Part shown: piece after piece, positions 25,900 through 34,584 of the stretch
Layout: every line of letters starts with the position of its first letter
Numbering within the stretch: the first letter of the stretch is position 1
Assembly: GCA_030429705.1 (NCBI GenBank)
Contig: JAUIES010000002.1
Coordinates: 560,001 to 624,000, forward strand
DNA from: Phycisphaerae bacterium
Lineage (GTDB): Bacteria; Planctomycetota; Phycisphaerae; Phycisphaerales; UBA1924
Length of the DNA: 64,000 bases
Direction of reading: 5' to 3'
Program-made: the position numbers and the translations under genes
Notes under the pieces: model-generated
What the model saw: the letters and a program-made list of their open reading frames with translations, nothing else
What the model was told of the DNA's origin: nothing
Database searches by the model: none

Positions 25900-26886
25900 A
25901 TGATCTCGAAGCCGACCTCAACCGCAGCTTCACTGACGGTCCTGCCGGACCCGCCAGACCCACCGACACCAATCGGGGTCATTGCGGGTGGTGGGCAATT
26001 GCCGATCGCGGTCGTCCGAGGTTTGCGTGAAGCAGGGCACGCAGTCCACGGGCTTGGCCTGAGCAGACAGTTTGATCGTGATCTCCCTCGGTTGTGTACG
26101 ACATTTCGCGAGGTGGGCCTGATGCGCATCGGCAGTTGGGCGCGCGTCCTTCGCAGGCTCAATGTTCACCACGCCATCATGGTCGGTTACGTCGACAAAG
26201 CAAAGTTGATGCACGATCCGTGGCGTGTGCTCAAGTACATCCCTGATATGCGGACGGCCAGAGCGTGGTATCGCCACTTGCGCCACGACCGACGGTCGCA
26301 CGCCCTTCTTGGCGCTATCGCCAGTGAACTCGATCACGATGGGGTGTCGCTGATTGACTCGACTTATCCGATCCCGGACCAGATGGCCGTCGCGGGGTTG
26401 ATGACTCAAAAGCGACCAACACCACAGCAGATCGCTGACATTCAGTTTGTCTGGCCCATTCTCAATGACATGCTGCGACTCGATATCGGGCAGGCCATCT
26501 CCGTGCGTGATCGCGATGTCATCGCGGTCGAAGCGGTCGAAGGCACAGATCGGATGATCGAACGCTCCGGCGTTTTGTGCAAAGCCCGCGGCTGGGTCTT
26601 GTGCAAAGGCGCACGAGTCGGTCACGACCGAAGAAGCGATGTGCCAACGGTCGGCCTGCGCACCATTGAAAAACTCTACGAGAATGGTGGGCGAACGCTG
26701 GCTGTCTCCGCCGGTAATGTCATCATGCTTGAACGAGAACGCATGGTGGATGCTGCCGATCGATTGGGCGTTTCAATTGTCGGTGTCCCTGTCGCAAACG
26801 AAAATCTCGCAACCATTCTCAGCGGAACCGTCGATGCCTCATTGCGTGAGCCCAAGACCTCAACAGTTGTGGCTCCGATTCGATGA
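25900..26886 (+). CDS. lpxI: UDP-2,3-diacylglucosamine pyrophosphatase LpxI
   Basis: LpxI hydrolyses UDP-2,3-diacylglucosamine to lipid X in lipid A synthesis, replacing LpxH. The N-terminal motif is IGVIAGGGQLPIAVVRGLRE. Later come RAWYRHLRHDRRSHALLGAI and GQAISVRDRDVIAVEAVEGT, and the C-terminal LAVSAGNVIMLERERMVDAA, all typical. The ATG at 25900 gives 328 aa with a Pro-rich N-terminal extension of about 25 residues. A possible -10 (TATGCT, 25858) and a distant GGAGA lie upstream. It shows the cell makes lipid A. Confidence 0.9.
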   Translation: MISKPTSTAASLTVLPDPPDPPTPIGVIAGGGQLPIAVVRGLREAGHAVHGLGLSRQFDRDLPRLCTTFREVGLMRIGSWARVLRRLNVHHAIMVGYVDKAKLMHDPWRVLKYIPDMRTARAWYRHLRHDRRSHALLGAIASELDHDGVSLIDSTYPIPDQMAVAGLMTQKRPTPQQIADIQFVWPILNDMLRLDIGQAISVRDRDVIAVEAVEGTDRMIERSGVLCKARGWVLCKGARVGHDRRSDVPTVGLRTIEKLYENGGRTLAVSAGNVIMLERERMVDAADRLGVSIVGVPVANENLATILSGTVDASLREPKTSTVVAPIR

Positions 26887-27479
26887 TTGAATCATTCGTC
26901 AGTCGAGGCGGACTCAAACTTCAACACGCGCTGAGTTCTTTTGATATCGACCCGACAGGGTGGCGTTGTGCTGACCTTGGTGCGAGCACAGGCGGGTTTA
27001 CCGACTGCTTGCTCAAAGCCGGAGCCAGCGAGGTGTACGCGGTCGATACTGGGTACGGCATTCTCGCGTGGTCACTGCGCAACGACGATCGCGTCCATGT
27101 TATGGAACGATCGAACGCGATTCACACTTGTCCCCCACCAGAGGTCGTGAGACTTGGCGGGCTCGACCTCGTCGTCATTGACCTGGGTTGGACGAGGCAA
27201 CAGCACGCCCTGCCGGCCGCCAGACAGTGGATTCACGACGAAGGTCGCGTGATTTCGCTCATCAAGCCCCACTACGAACAAGCACAGTCATCCGATCGTC
27301 GCTCGCCGCGCGGCATTCTCGATGACGCGGAAGCCGAACAGATCGTTGATCGGGTTGCAGCCGAAATCGCACAAAGCGATTGGTCCGTTCAGGGCCTCGT
27401 CGAAAGCCCGATTCGTGGCGGGAAAAAAGCGAGCAAAGGCAACCGCGAGTGGTTGGTTCATCTGACACCAACAAATTGA
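26883..27479 (+). CDS. TlyA-type rRNA methyltransferase lacking the S4 domain
   Basis: A 198-aa FtsJ-fold methyltransferase. It matches TlyA hemolysin/rRNA 2'-O-methyltransferases from FVSRGGLKLQHALSSFDID onward. It has the SAM motif CADLGASTGGFTDCLLKAG, then VYAVDTGYGILAWSLRNDD and VHVMERSNA. The TlyA N-terminal S4 RNA-binding domain (about 60 residues) is absent. The usual DxSF motif reads DLGWT, and LVKPQFE reads LIKPHYE. Its ATG overlaps the lpxI stop, so the two are cotranscribed. Target is not certain. Confidence 0.82.
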   Translation: MIESFVSRGGLKLQHALSSFDIDPTGWRCADLGASTGGFTDCLLKAGASEVYAVDTGYGILAWSLRNDDRVHVMERSNAIHTCPPPEVVRLGGLDLVVIDLGWTRQQHALPAARQWIHDEGRVISLIKPHYEQAQSSDRRSPRGILDDAEAEQIVDRVAAEIAQSDWSVQGLVESPIRGGKKASKGNREWLVHLTPTN

Positions 27480-27485
27480 CCACAC

Positions 27486-28532
27486 TCACACCGGCTTGGG
27501 TGCAGGCCAACCCGAAGTTGTTTCCACCTTCGCGTGCAATGAGGTCCAGAGTGTGTCCAGAAGATCTGGCAACCCATGTCCGGCAGCCGCGGATATAGAA
27601 AAAACCGGTACATCTGCACCGAGGCGCAGTTCGCTGCGAAACGCGCGCACAATCTCATCAAGCTCGGCGATATCCGGAAACAGGTCTGCCTTGTTCATCG
27701 CAATGATCTCGGGCTTTTCCGCGAGATCTGCCGAATAGGCTTCCAGTTCCTTGCGTATGAGCCGATAGTTGTCAACCGGTGTCCCCACCTCTGGCAGGGG
27801 GTCAATCAGATGGACAATCGCGCGTGTTCGTTCGGTATGTCTCAGGAATGAATGGCCGAGCCCGGCGCCGTCAGCCGCACCCTCGATCAACCCTGGAATG
27901 TCGGCGATGATGATTCGTCGCATATCGTCAAGAATCGCGATGCCGAGTTGAGGCGATAGCGTGGTGAATGGATAGTCCGCGATTTTGGGCTGGGCCTTCG
28001 TCAGTCGACTGAGCAAAGTCGACTTACCAGCGTTGGGCAACCCGACAAGTCCAACATCGGCGATCAGTTTCAGTTCGAGTCGAAGAAGACGCTCTTCACC
28101 GGGTTCGCCGGGAGTCGTCTTTCGAGGTGCCTGGTTGGTTGAACTCTTGAAGTGTTCGTTGCCGAAACCGCCGCGCCCACCTTTGCACACCACCACTCTG
28201 TCGCCCGGCCCGATGTCGTGCAGGAGTTCGCGTGTCTCTTCGTCATAGACCATTGTGCCAGCGGGTACGCGAATGATCAGATCATCTGCCGCCTTACCGA
28301 ACTGTTGTTTGCCGCGTCCCTGATCGCCGCTCTTGGCTTTCCAGAGCCTGACACCCTTGAAATCGATGAGCGTGTTGAGCCCTGGGTCTGCGACAAATAT
28401 GACATCACCGCCGCGTCCGCCGTCACCACCGTTCGGGCCACCCTTTGGAAGGAATGCTCCACGGTGAAAAGACAGACAGCCATCGCCGCCTTTGCCTGCT
28501 CGAACATCAATTATGGCGCGGTCAATAAACAC
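27486..28532 (-). CDS. obg: Obg GTPase (ribosome assembly)
   Basis: Obg/CgtA is an essential GTPase of 50S ribosome assembly. The Gly-rich Obg domain occupies residues 1-158 (VRAGKGGDGCLSFHRGAF, PNGGDGGRGGDVIF). The G domain follows with G1 GLPNAGKSTLLSRL, the G2 region TTLSPQLG, G3 DIPGLIEGA and G4 NKADLF. It ends at 348 aa without the C-terminal OCT domain. The start is a GTG with a TATCCT box 6 nt upstream and no Shine-Dalgarno. It is convergent with the TlyA gene, 6 bp apart. Confidence 0.96.
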   Translation of the reverse strand: MFIDRAIIDVRAGKGGDGCLSFHRGAFLPKGGPNGGDGGRGGDVIFVADPGLNTLIDFKGVRLWKAKSGDQGRGKQQFGKAADDLIIRVPAGTMVYDEETRELLHDIGPGDRVVVCKGGRGGFGNEHFKSSTNQAPRKTTPGEPGEERLLRLELKLIADVGLVGLPNAGKSTLLSRLTKAQPKIADYPFTTLSPQLGIAILDDMRRIIIADIPGLIEGAADGAGLGHSFLRHTERTRAIVHLIDPLPEVGTPVDNYRLIRKELEAYSADLAEKPEIIAMNKADLFPDIAELDEIVRAFRSELRLGADVPVFSISAAAGHGLPDLLDTLWTSLHAKVETTSGWPAPKPV

Positions 28533-28538
28533 GCTACA

Positions 28539-28544
28539 AGGATA
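28539..28544 (-). promoter_or_regulatory. -10-like box of obg, leaderless pattern
   Basis: TATCCT on the minus strand ends 6 nt before the obg GTG (28532). No Shine-Dalgarno lies in between, so a transcript starting at the start codon is predicted. No good -35 hexamer is visible. Confidence 0.45.
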
Positions 28545-28581
28545 CGCCGTCGAGATTCAGATGCACGCGGTTGGGGTCGAA

Positions 28582-28974
28582 TCACGCAACTCGGCGCATA
28601 AACCCATTTTGGAACGGCTTGAGCAGCCGATCGCGGTCGCCGGTCCTGGCAAATCGCGTGAACGCCACAGCCATTTTTGCCGGTCCGGGCTCTGCGATAT
28701 CGCACCATACGACATTGCCGATGACAAACACCGCTCGACCCGGGCCAACATCCCCGCCCTCGATCGCCGATTCAGGGAGCTGGATCTGAATGGCGATCTG
28801 TGTCCCCGGCTCGATCGGCACATCCAATTCGAATCGAGCACCACCCTCACTCAGGTCGTACGCGTGGCCATGCCGCGTGAACACGGTCTCATCCATCGTT
28901 CGGACAGAGAGTGTCGTGTACATCGGAGATGTGGAAAATCGTTCAAACTTGCGACGGTCGATTGGTTGGTTCAT
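28582..28974 (-). CDS. PilZ domain protein (c-di-GMP binding candidate)
   Basis: A 130-aa single-domain PilZ protein. The RxxxR element is in DRRKFERFSTSP near the N-terminus and the (D/N)xSxxG element is YDLSEGGARFELDVP, together the c-di-GMP site. A beta-barrel pattern follows (IAIQIQLPESAIEGGDV, FVIGNVVWCDI). It may link c-di-GMP to motility or surface functions, though it is not in the flagellar locus. AGGAGG lies about 9 nt before the ATG. Confidence 0.88.
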   Translation of the reverse strand: MNQPIDRRKFERFSTSPMYTTLSVRTMDETVFTRHGHAYDLSEGGARFELDVPIEPGTQIAIQIQLPESAIEGGDVGPGRAVFVIGNVVWCDIAEPGPAKMAVAFTRFARTGDRDRLLKPFQNGFMRRVA

Positions 28975-29097
28975 CAGGTTCAGCCTCCTGCTATCGGGTC
29001 TTCAACGACATCCATCGGCCGAACCGACGGTGCCGGGTCAACCTGATCACCCCGTTACACCCATTCATCCAGATTTTGGTGTTCAGACCACCCGATT

Positions 29098-29577
29098 TCA
29101 GGTAGATTCTAGCGAATCCACAGCGTTTGCCGAGATTTTCACCTCAACGCCCGTGATCTTCAGACCCAATCGGCGACCGAGTTCTGTGAGCGTCTCATCA
29201 GAGACTTGCCCGAGAATCTCAGCGCTCAAATCTTCTGGGACATCCATGACCTGCCCTTCCGGTGTCATGACATGCACATGGGCTGCGAGGTCTGCGTCAA
29301 ACCGACAAGGCATGGTGCCTCGCGCACTCGATATCCGCCGACAAAGCCCACTCTCGACAAATGAATCCAGCGAGTTGTACACCGTCGCAAGACTAATGGT
29401 CGGCTTTGCATCATCGAGGATGTGGAGTAACTCCAGAGCGGTCGGATGGGTTTCAGTTTGCGCAAGCGCCTGATACACCCGCGCACGCTTGGCTGTGAAT
29501 CGAAGCCCGTGCGACTGGAACAGCCGCCGCGTGGCGTCAATGTCGGGCGTTTTCTTCGAATGTCCGGCCGATGACAT
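29098..29577 (-). CDS. Fur-family regulator, PerR-like
   Basis: A 159-aa Fur-family repressor. The winged helix is RLFQSHGLRFTAKRARVYQA, with THPTALELLHIL and the recognition helix SLATVYNSLDSFVESGL. The regulatory metal ligands match PerR: His in THPTA, and FDADLAAHVHVM giving Asp-x5-His-x-His as in Bacillus PerR. The structural CxxC pairs of Fur/PerR are missing (TPEGQ stands where CENCG would be). TACAAT ends 7 nt before the ATG at 29577 and there is no Shine-Dalgarno. Peroxide sensing is inferred. Confidence 0.85.
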   Translation of the reverse strand: MSSAGHSKKTPDIDATRRLFQSHGLRFTAKRARVYQALAQTETHPTALELLHILDDAKPTISLATVYNSLDSFVESGLCRRISSARGTMPCRFDADLAAHVHVMTPEGQVMDVPEDLSAEILGQVSDETLTELGRRLGLKITGVEVKISANAVDSLEST

Positions 29578-29584
29578 GGTGTTT

Positions 29585-29590
29585 ATTGTA
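29585..29590 (-). promoter_or_regulatory. -10 box of the PerR-like gene, leaderless pattern
   Basis: TACAAT on the minus strand ends 7 nt before the ATG at 29577, with no Shine-Dalgarno between. It is a near-consensus -10 and predicts transcription starting at the ATG. It lies between the end of the polyprenyl synthase gene and the regulator. Confidence 0.5.
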
Positions 29591-29641
29591 CGCCGCGTGG
29601 TGGCGTGCGTCGTCAAGGTTCTCGGACGACGGGTGTTGGCT

Positions 29642-30661
29642 TCAGAAGGCCCGATCAACGACGGCTTTGGTCAAAAACTCGAGCAATGACTTCGCATCAC
29701 TTTTACCAAGACACGCCAGACACGATTTTGCTTGCTCAACTCGATCGACTGCCTCGCGGCGAGCGTGCTCGATCGAGCCTGTCGTGTCCAACGCCCCAGC
29801 GAGGTCTCGTGCATCAACGCCGTCTGCCTGCTCGGCAAGCAAGTCGAGCAGGCGGACCGTTTCGAGTCGCTGCGCATTGTCAGCGTTCACAAGATGATGA
29901 ATCACTGGAAGCGTCAGTTTGCCGGTTTTCGCATCTTGACCAACACTCTTCCCGACCACGCGTTCCCTCCCGGTCAGGTCGAGCAGATCATCCTGAATCT
30001 GAAACGCCGCCCCGAGATGCAACCCAAACGCGTCGAGCGCATCACAGACCTCTGCAGCCGCGCCGGATGCGAGCCCCCCAAGACGGCACGAAGCCCCGAT
30101 CAATGCGCCTGTCTTTCGGCGGACGATCGCTTCATAAGTCGTCTCATCGATCGAAAAGTTCTCGCGATGATGAAGTTGGAGCAACTCGCCCTCACACATG
30201 TCCATACTGGCGCGCCCGATGACGAGTGCCGCTTCGGGTCGCCGCGTCTGCGAACAGAGGTGGTACGACGAAGCAATCAGGAAATCACCGAGAATCACCG
30301 CTGCCTCATTACCTCGCAACTTGTTGACCGTCAGCCCTCGTCGGCGCACTTCTGCTTCATCGAGCACATCGTCGTGGACAAGCGTTGCCATATGCACCAT
30401 CTCTGTCACGGCTGCCAGCGTGATGTGATCGGCATCGAGGGTTTGGCTTGCATCTGCTCTGGTTGCGAGCCCGCACAAGAGCACAAGCGTTGGTCGGAGC
30501 ATTTTGCCACGATATCGCTCGATGTGCGCACATAACGCACTTACCGGAGGAAGCGCCGAGACGAGCTGCTCGTCAAACCTTGATTCAACTTCGACAATCT
30601 TGTCAGCAAGGAAAGACTGGACGCTCAAGAGGTTCTCGGGCAATTCGAGGAGTGCGTGCAT
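29642..30661 (-). CDS. Polyprenyl diphosphate synthase (trans-type)
   Basis: A 339-aa prenyltransferase that elongates farnesyl diphosphate with isopentenyl diphosphate, probably for menaquinone side chains or lipid carriers. The first Asp-rich motif is LVHDDVLDEAEVRRRG and the second is IQDDLLDLTGRE, both intact. GKMLRPTLVLLCG and the region between match octaprenyl/heptaprenyl synthases; chain length cannot be told reliably. TACTAT ends 6 nt before the ATG, with no Shine-Dalgarno. Confidence 0.92.
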   Translation of the reverse strand: MHALLELPENLLSVQSFLADKIVEVESRFDEQLVSALPPVSALCAHIERYRGKMLRPTLVLLCGLATRADASQTLDADHITLAAVTEMVHMATLVHDDVLDEAEVRRRGLTVNKLRGNEAAVILGDFLIASSYHLCSQTRRPEAALVIGRASMDMCEGELLQLHHRENFSIDETTYEAIVRRKTGALIGASCRLGGLASGAAAEVCDALDAFGLHLGAAFQIQDDLLDLTGRERVVGKSVGQDAKTGKLTLPVIHHLVNADNAQRLETVRLLDLLAEQADGVDARDLAGALDTTGSIEHARREAVDRVEQAKSCLACLGKSDAKSLLEFLTKAVVDRAF

Positions 30662-30667
30662 GCTGGA

Positions 30668-30673
30668 ATAGTA
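30668..30673 (-). promoter_or_regulatory. -10-like box of the polyprenyl synthase gene, leaderless pattern
   Basis: TACTAT on the minus strand ends 6 nt before the ATG at 30661, with no Shine-Dalgarno in the gap. It lies close to the stop of the upstream methyltransferase gene, so the two are probably separate transcripts despite their closeness. Confidence 0.45.
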
Positions 30674-30678
30674 TGCGA

Positions 30679-31509
30679 CTACTCGGCTCGTTCAGCGACG
30701 ATGTAGCACACGAAAGTCTCGCAGGCTTCACCTTTGAGAGTGGGCTTGAAGACTCCGTTACCCCCGCCCTTGCCGTCATCGCCTTCCCAGTACACCGTCA
30801 CGGGTCCAAACCCGCATTCCGCGAGCAGGTCACGCAATTCCGGAAGCGTCCAGACTCTCCAGTCATAGTGGAACGCACGCTTCATACGCGTGCCATCTTC
30901 AAAATCGAAGTGGATGTAGCACTGCACGCGGCCTGTGATTGGGTTGAATTTGTCCTGCTCCCACACATAAGTAAATCCATCGAGCGGGCGTTCTTCTTCG
31001 ACATCAAGAAATGCCTCTGAACCGCCGTAGAAATCAAGGAAAAAAACACCGCCAGCCGCGAGACTCTCTCGAACCGCACGGAAATACTGCGCGAGTTTCG
31101 CTCGCTCCTGGAAGATCCAGTAACTGAAGTTCATCGCCAGGATGCAGTCCATATCCCGAGCAGCGGTTGAATCCAGCACATCGCGACTGAGCAGATGGAT
31201 GCGTTCCTGCTGTTCGGCTGAGAGTTCACTCACATGGCGCTTCATGCCCCATTCGAGCGTTGGCTGGTCGATGTCCAGCCCCCACGCTTGGTTGGTTGAC
31301 CGACGGCGTACCCATTCGGCACACGAATTCCCGGTCCCGCAGAAGTCCTCTCTGAGTCGGTCTGCCCGTCGACCTCTCAGTTTCTTGAAAACTCGATCAA
31401 CAAAGTCGATCTCTGCTTCGACATTCTGCACGCTTCGTTCGTACAGATTGTGCTTGTCAGCGGTTTTAGCGGTCAGGGCACTCTTCTTTCGTTTGGGCTT
31501 CTTGCTCAT
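30679..31509 (-). CDS. Class I SAM-dependent methyltransferase
   Basis: A 276-aa methyltransferase. After a Lys-rich N-terminus, the SAM motif reads LREDFCGTGNSCAEWVRRRS with WGLDIDQPTLEWG as the acidic loop. MDCILAMNFSYWIFQERAKL and GGVFFLDFYGG follow. This DFCGTG type is seen in many predicted methyltransferases of unknown substrate. A TACACT box lies 9 nt before the ATG. It is divergent from ugd. Confidence 0.82.
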   Translation of the reverse strand: MSKKPKRKKSALTAKTADKHNLYERSVQNVEAEIDFVDRVFKKLRGRRADRLREDFCGTGNSCAEWVRRRSTNQAWGLDIDQPTLEWGMKRHVSELSAEQQERIHLLSRDVLDSTAARDMDCILAMNFSYWIFQERAKLAQYFRAVRESLAAGGVFFLDFYGGSEAFLDVEEERPLDGFTYVWEQDKFNPITGRVQCYIHFDFEDGTRMKRAFHYDWRVWTLPELRDLLAECGFGPVTVYWEGDDGKGGGNGVFKPTLKGEACETFVCYIVAERAE

Positions 31510-31554
31510 ACGGCGGTGAGTGTAGCGATCTTCGAGAGGTGTGTGGGGAGGGCC

Positions 31555-31560
31555 TAAACT
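31555..31560 (+). promoter_or_regulatory. -10-like box of ugd (with leader)
   Basis: TAAACT lies 25 nt before the ugd ATG. The leader that would result contains AGGAGA, so this gene follows the ordinary leadered pattern, unlike several neighbours. Confidence 0.35.
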
Positions 31561-31585
31561 CTGGCCGGCTCAGGAGACGCGACTC

Positions 31586-32929
31586 ATGCGATTGACAATG
31601 GTTGGAACCGGATATGTCGGGCTCGTCACGGGGACCTGCTTTGCCAACACAGGCAATGATGTGGTGTGTCTTGATCTCGATGCGTCCAAAATCGAGCGAC
31701 TGCGCAACGGCGAATGCCCAATCTATGAGCCCGGGCTTGAGGAGATCATCCGCAAGAACATCGCTGCAGGCCGATTGAAATTCACCACGGATCGCGACGA
31801 GGGCTACGCGAACGCCGATGCAGTCTTCATCTGCGTAGGAACGCCGACCGCGCCGGATGGTCATACCGATCTCAGCTTCATCGAATCGGCAGCCGATGAC
31901 ATTGCAGCCGTCATCGCTGCGCAGCCTGTCGGGAGCCAACCAAAAACAGTGGTCGTCAAAAGCACAGTTCCAGTCGGGACGACACTCGCTGTGCGCGACC
32001 GCATTCGAAAGGCGGTCGGCGATCGACCATTCCACATCGCCAACAACCCAGAGTTTCTCAAAGAAGGCGATGCGGTCAGCGACTTCAATCGGCCTGATCG
32101 TGTGGTCGTCGGTGTCGAAGACGAACCCACAGGCGAGTTCTTTCGTGACCTCTATGACCCATTTGTGCGCAACGGCCACCCAATCTATGTCATGGACATC
32201 CTGTCATCGGAAATGGTGAAGTACGCTTCAAACAACTTCCTTGCAACCAAAATCAGTTTCATCAATGAGATCGCCAACTTGTGCGAAGCATTCGGCGCAA
32301 ACATCAATCGCGTTCGCGACGGCATGTGCTCCGACAAACGCATCGGCCGACAGTTTCTCTACCCCGGCCTCGGCTATGGCGGCAGCTGCTTTCCAAAAGA
32401 CACTCTCGCCTGCATCGCCATGGGTGAGACCAGCGGCACGCCCGCTCATGTTTCCGTCGCGGTCAACAAGACCAACGAACTGCAACGCGAGCGTTTCTTT
32501 GAAAAGATCGTCGGTCACTTCGAATCTCGCGGCGGGCTCCAGGGCAAACGAATCGCTTTTTGGGGGTTGGCGTTCAAGCCTCGAACCGACGACATTCGCA
32601 AAGCGCCTGCCCTGACACTCGTAGAGCGTGTGACGGCGGCAGGTGCGACAGCGATCGGGTTCGATCCGGTCGCAGGTCCGAACGCCAAAGCCGAACTCGG
32701 GGACAGTCTGACGCTGGCGAACAACATGTATGAGGCCGCCCGCGGCGCTGATGCGGTCGTGATCTCCACCGACTGGGATGACTTCAAAAGTCCCGATTTC
32801 GGGCGTTTGGCCGACCTGATGAGAGAGCAAACAATCTTTGATGGCCGAAACCTGTACCGCAGACAACATCTTGGTCAACTCGGGTTCTGGTATCACTCGG
32901 TAGGCCGAGCGCCGGTTGTGCCGTCCTGA
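31586..32929 (+). CDS. ugd: UDP-glucose 6-dehydrogenase
   Basis: Oxidises UDP-glucose to UDP-glucuronate with two NAD+, feeding polysaccharide synthesis. The NAD motif is VGTGYVGLVTGTCFA at residues 6-20. The catalytic Cys268 lies in YGGSCFPKDTLA. The UDP-binding C-terminus has IAFWGLAFKPRTDDIRKAPA. The ATG at 31586 with AGGAGA 8 nt upstream gives 447 aa, normal for the family. Confidence 0.95.
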   Translation: MRLTMVGTGYVGLVTGTCFANTGNDVVCLDLDASKIERLRNGECPIYEPGLEEIIRKNIAAGRLKFTTDRDEGYANADAVFICVGTPTAPDGHTDLSFIESAADDIAAVIAAQPVGSQPKTVVVKSTVPVGTTLAVRDRIRKAVGDRPFHIANNPEFLKEGDAVSDFNRPDRVVVGVEDEPTGEFFRDLYDPFVRNGHPIYVMDILSSEMVKYASNNFLATKISFINEIANLCEAFGANINRVRDGMCSDKRIGRQFLYPGLGYGGSCFPKDTLACIAMGETSGTPAHVSVAVNKTNELQRERFFEKIVGHFESRGGLQGKRIAFWGLAFKPRTDDIRKAPALTLVERVTAAGATAIGFDPVAGPNAKAELGDSLTLANNMYEAARGADAVVISTDWDDFKSPDFGRLADLMREQTIFDGRNLYRRQHLGQLGFWYHSVGRAPVVPS

Positions 32930-32954
32930 CTGGCATTCCACCCTCAATTGCCAG

Positions 32955-32960
32955 TATGCT
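32955..32960 (+). promoter_or_regulatory. -10-like box, leaderless pattern
   Basis: TATGCT ends 6 nt before the ATG at 32967, with no Shine-Dalgarno in the gap. It would drive the four-gene group from 32967 to 35927 independently of ugd. Confidence 0.45.
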
Positions 32961-32966
32961 TGAACC

Positions 32967-34085
32967 ATGCTGAGTTCAGTCATGGTTTTCTGTGCGAGTG
33001 CGATAGCAGCCGTTGTCGCTGATCAACCGAACGGAGTCAAACAGCTCGATCGACCGAATATTCGTGGCACTGTCACATCCATCGATGGCGCCGCGATCGG
33101 TCAGGCTGTGGTGGTGATCGTTGATGCCGAATCGGGGCTACCGCTCTGCTCACCAGGTTGGGTGACCTTTGCCGAAGCATCGCGCGATGAAACACGCGAC
33201 CCAGTGCAGACGATCGTGTATGCCCAAACCGATGATCAGGGTCAGTTTGTGTTCAAGGATGTCCCCCCAGGTCGGTATCGACTGATCGCCCAGCGTTGGC
33301 CGAGCGACAAAGCGGCGCTCGCGCCACTCGCAGAACACACGGCGACGGTCGAGATGCTCGGCCAAACCAAAGCGTTCAGTGTCACCGATGTAGATATCGT
33401 TGACATGGCGCTGCGCCCTGAGGGCAAAGGCACACTGACTGTGCGGTGTGAATCTGCAAACAACGAGACGCTCCTTGTCCTGAGCACAGGAGCCACGCGC
33501 GCCGATCCAATTCTCAGTTTTGCCGGTTGGAGCGGGCCGTTCATGAAAAAGGGCATCGCCTGGAATCGCATGCCTAGCGGCGAAACGACTTTCATCGGAC
33601 TTCCCGACGGGACCTACCACGCCGCCATCTTCTCAGCAGACAACAATCCTGGGTTTGGTCAGGGCACCGTCGAGGTCAAAGAAGATCATCGCACGACGAT
33701 CGAACTCAACTGGGTCGCCGCCTGGTCGAATGGCATGCACGCCCCCCCACCGACACTGGTACCAACGGTTCAATTGCTTCGCGCGTCAGCAGTGAAAACC
33801 CCGGACCAACTCGTCACACTTCTCGAGTCGCAAGACATTCCGTTTCCCAAACCGCAGACGATGCTTGAGTATCTATCCATGGCGACACCTCTCGTCGGAC
33901 GGAAAGTCCGCCTGAACGATGATGCTGCTGCGATTGAGGCGCAAGACCTCCTTGCGGCATTTGGATACATCAGCATGGAGGAGAGTCTCAAAGCCCAGGG
34001 CCGAACACCGAACGCATGGCGGGCACCGAAAGTGACCGTGGTTCCAATCGAGGAACCCGTGGAATCGACCAACGATGGTGGATGA
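32967..34085 (+). CDS. Exported protein with carboxypeptidase-regulatory-like domain
   Basis: A 372-aa protein with a short signal sequence (VMVFCASAIAAVVAD). Residues about 30-130 look like a carboxypeptidase regulatory-like beta-sandwich: IRGTVTSIDGAAIGQAVVVI, then YAQTDDQGQFVFKDVPPGRY. A second beta-rich domain follows around 140-240. The C-terminal 120 residues are helical with no recognised motif. Function is unknown. It overlaps the next gene by 11 nt. Confidence 0.7.
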   Translation: MLSSVMVFCASAIAAVVADQPNGVKQLDRPNIRGTVTSIDGAAIGQAVVVIVDAESGLPLCSPGWVTFAEASRDETRDPVQTIVYAQTDDQGQFVFKDVPPGRYRLIAQRWPSDKAALAPLAEHTATVEMLGQTKAFSVTDVDIVDMALRPEGKGTLTVRCESANNETLLVLSTGATRADPILSFAGWSGPFMKKGIAWNRMPSGETTFIGLPDGTYHAAIFSADNNPGFGQGTVEVKEDHRTTIELNWVAAWSNGMHAPPPTLVPTVQLLRASAVKTPDQLVTLLESQDIPFPKPQTMLEYLSMATPLVGRKVRLNDDAAAIEAQDLLAAFGYISMEESLKAQGRTPNAWRAPKVTVVPIEEPVESTNDGG

Positions 34086-34584
34086 GTCATCATCAAAATC
34101 ACCCGTTGACGATCGTGGGCAGCCCTGTTCTCTGGCGATGCTGTCGCGAAGGCAGATTGCGTGGCGTGCGCTTGGCCTCCCAAGTGTCACTCCTGATGAT
34201 CAAACCAGAGAGGAGCAAGCATTCACGGTTGTTGGAGAGACCCTCGCTGCACTTGCAGGTGCTGTCGTTGGGGCGGTTGTTTATGCAAAGATTGTCATCC
34301 CGGCTGTGCCCATTCCCTTCGGCAATCTCGGGCTGTACACCGGATGGGTCGTCATCCCTGTCATCTTTGCTATGCTCGCGTGGTATTTTTTCCTGAACTC
34401 CATCCGCATGAAACGATCGGGGCGCATCATCAGCATTTACCTCGCTCATCGAAAGTGCGCTTCGTGTGGCTATAGCCTCGATGATCTGCCAAAAGCCGAC
34501 GATGGATGCGTTCAATGTCCGGAGTGTCAGGCAGCGTGGAGATTTGATCGCCTCGGTCCATCGAGCAAGCCGAGCAACTCATGA
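34075..34584 (+). CDS. Membrane protein with C-terminal zinc ribbon
   Basis: A 169-aa protein with two transmembrane helices (about residues 57-78, ALAGAVVGAVVYAKIVIPAV, and 88-110, GWVVIPVIFAMLAWYFF). The C-terminal zinc ribbon is KCASCGYSLDDLP, then CVQCPECQAAWRFD, with paired CxxC motifs. This CxxCGYSLxxLP ribbon is, from memory, frequent in planctomycetes. Function is unknown. Its stop overlaps the methyltransferase ATG as ATGA. Confidence 0.65.
   Translation: MVDESSSKSPVDDRGQPCSLAMLSRRQIAWRALGLPSVTPDDQTREEQAFTVVGETLAALAGAVVGAVVYAKIVIPAVPIPFGNLGLYTGWVVIPVIFAMLAWYFFLNSIRMKRSGRIISIYLAHRKCASCGYSLDDLPKADDGCVQCPECQAAWRFDRLGPSSKPSNS

Noticed and set aside
29732-30535. 267-codon plus frame
   Set aside because: Antisense to the polyprenyl synthase, whose two Asp-rich motifs are intact.
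32228-32983. 251-codon minus-strand frame
   Set aside because: Antisense to ugd, no recognisable motif.
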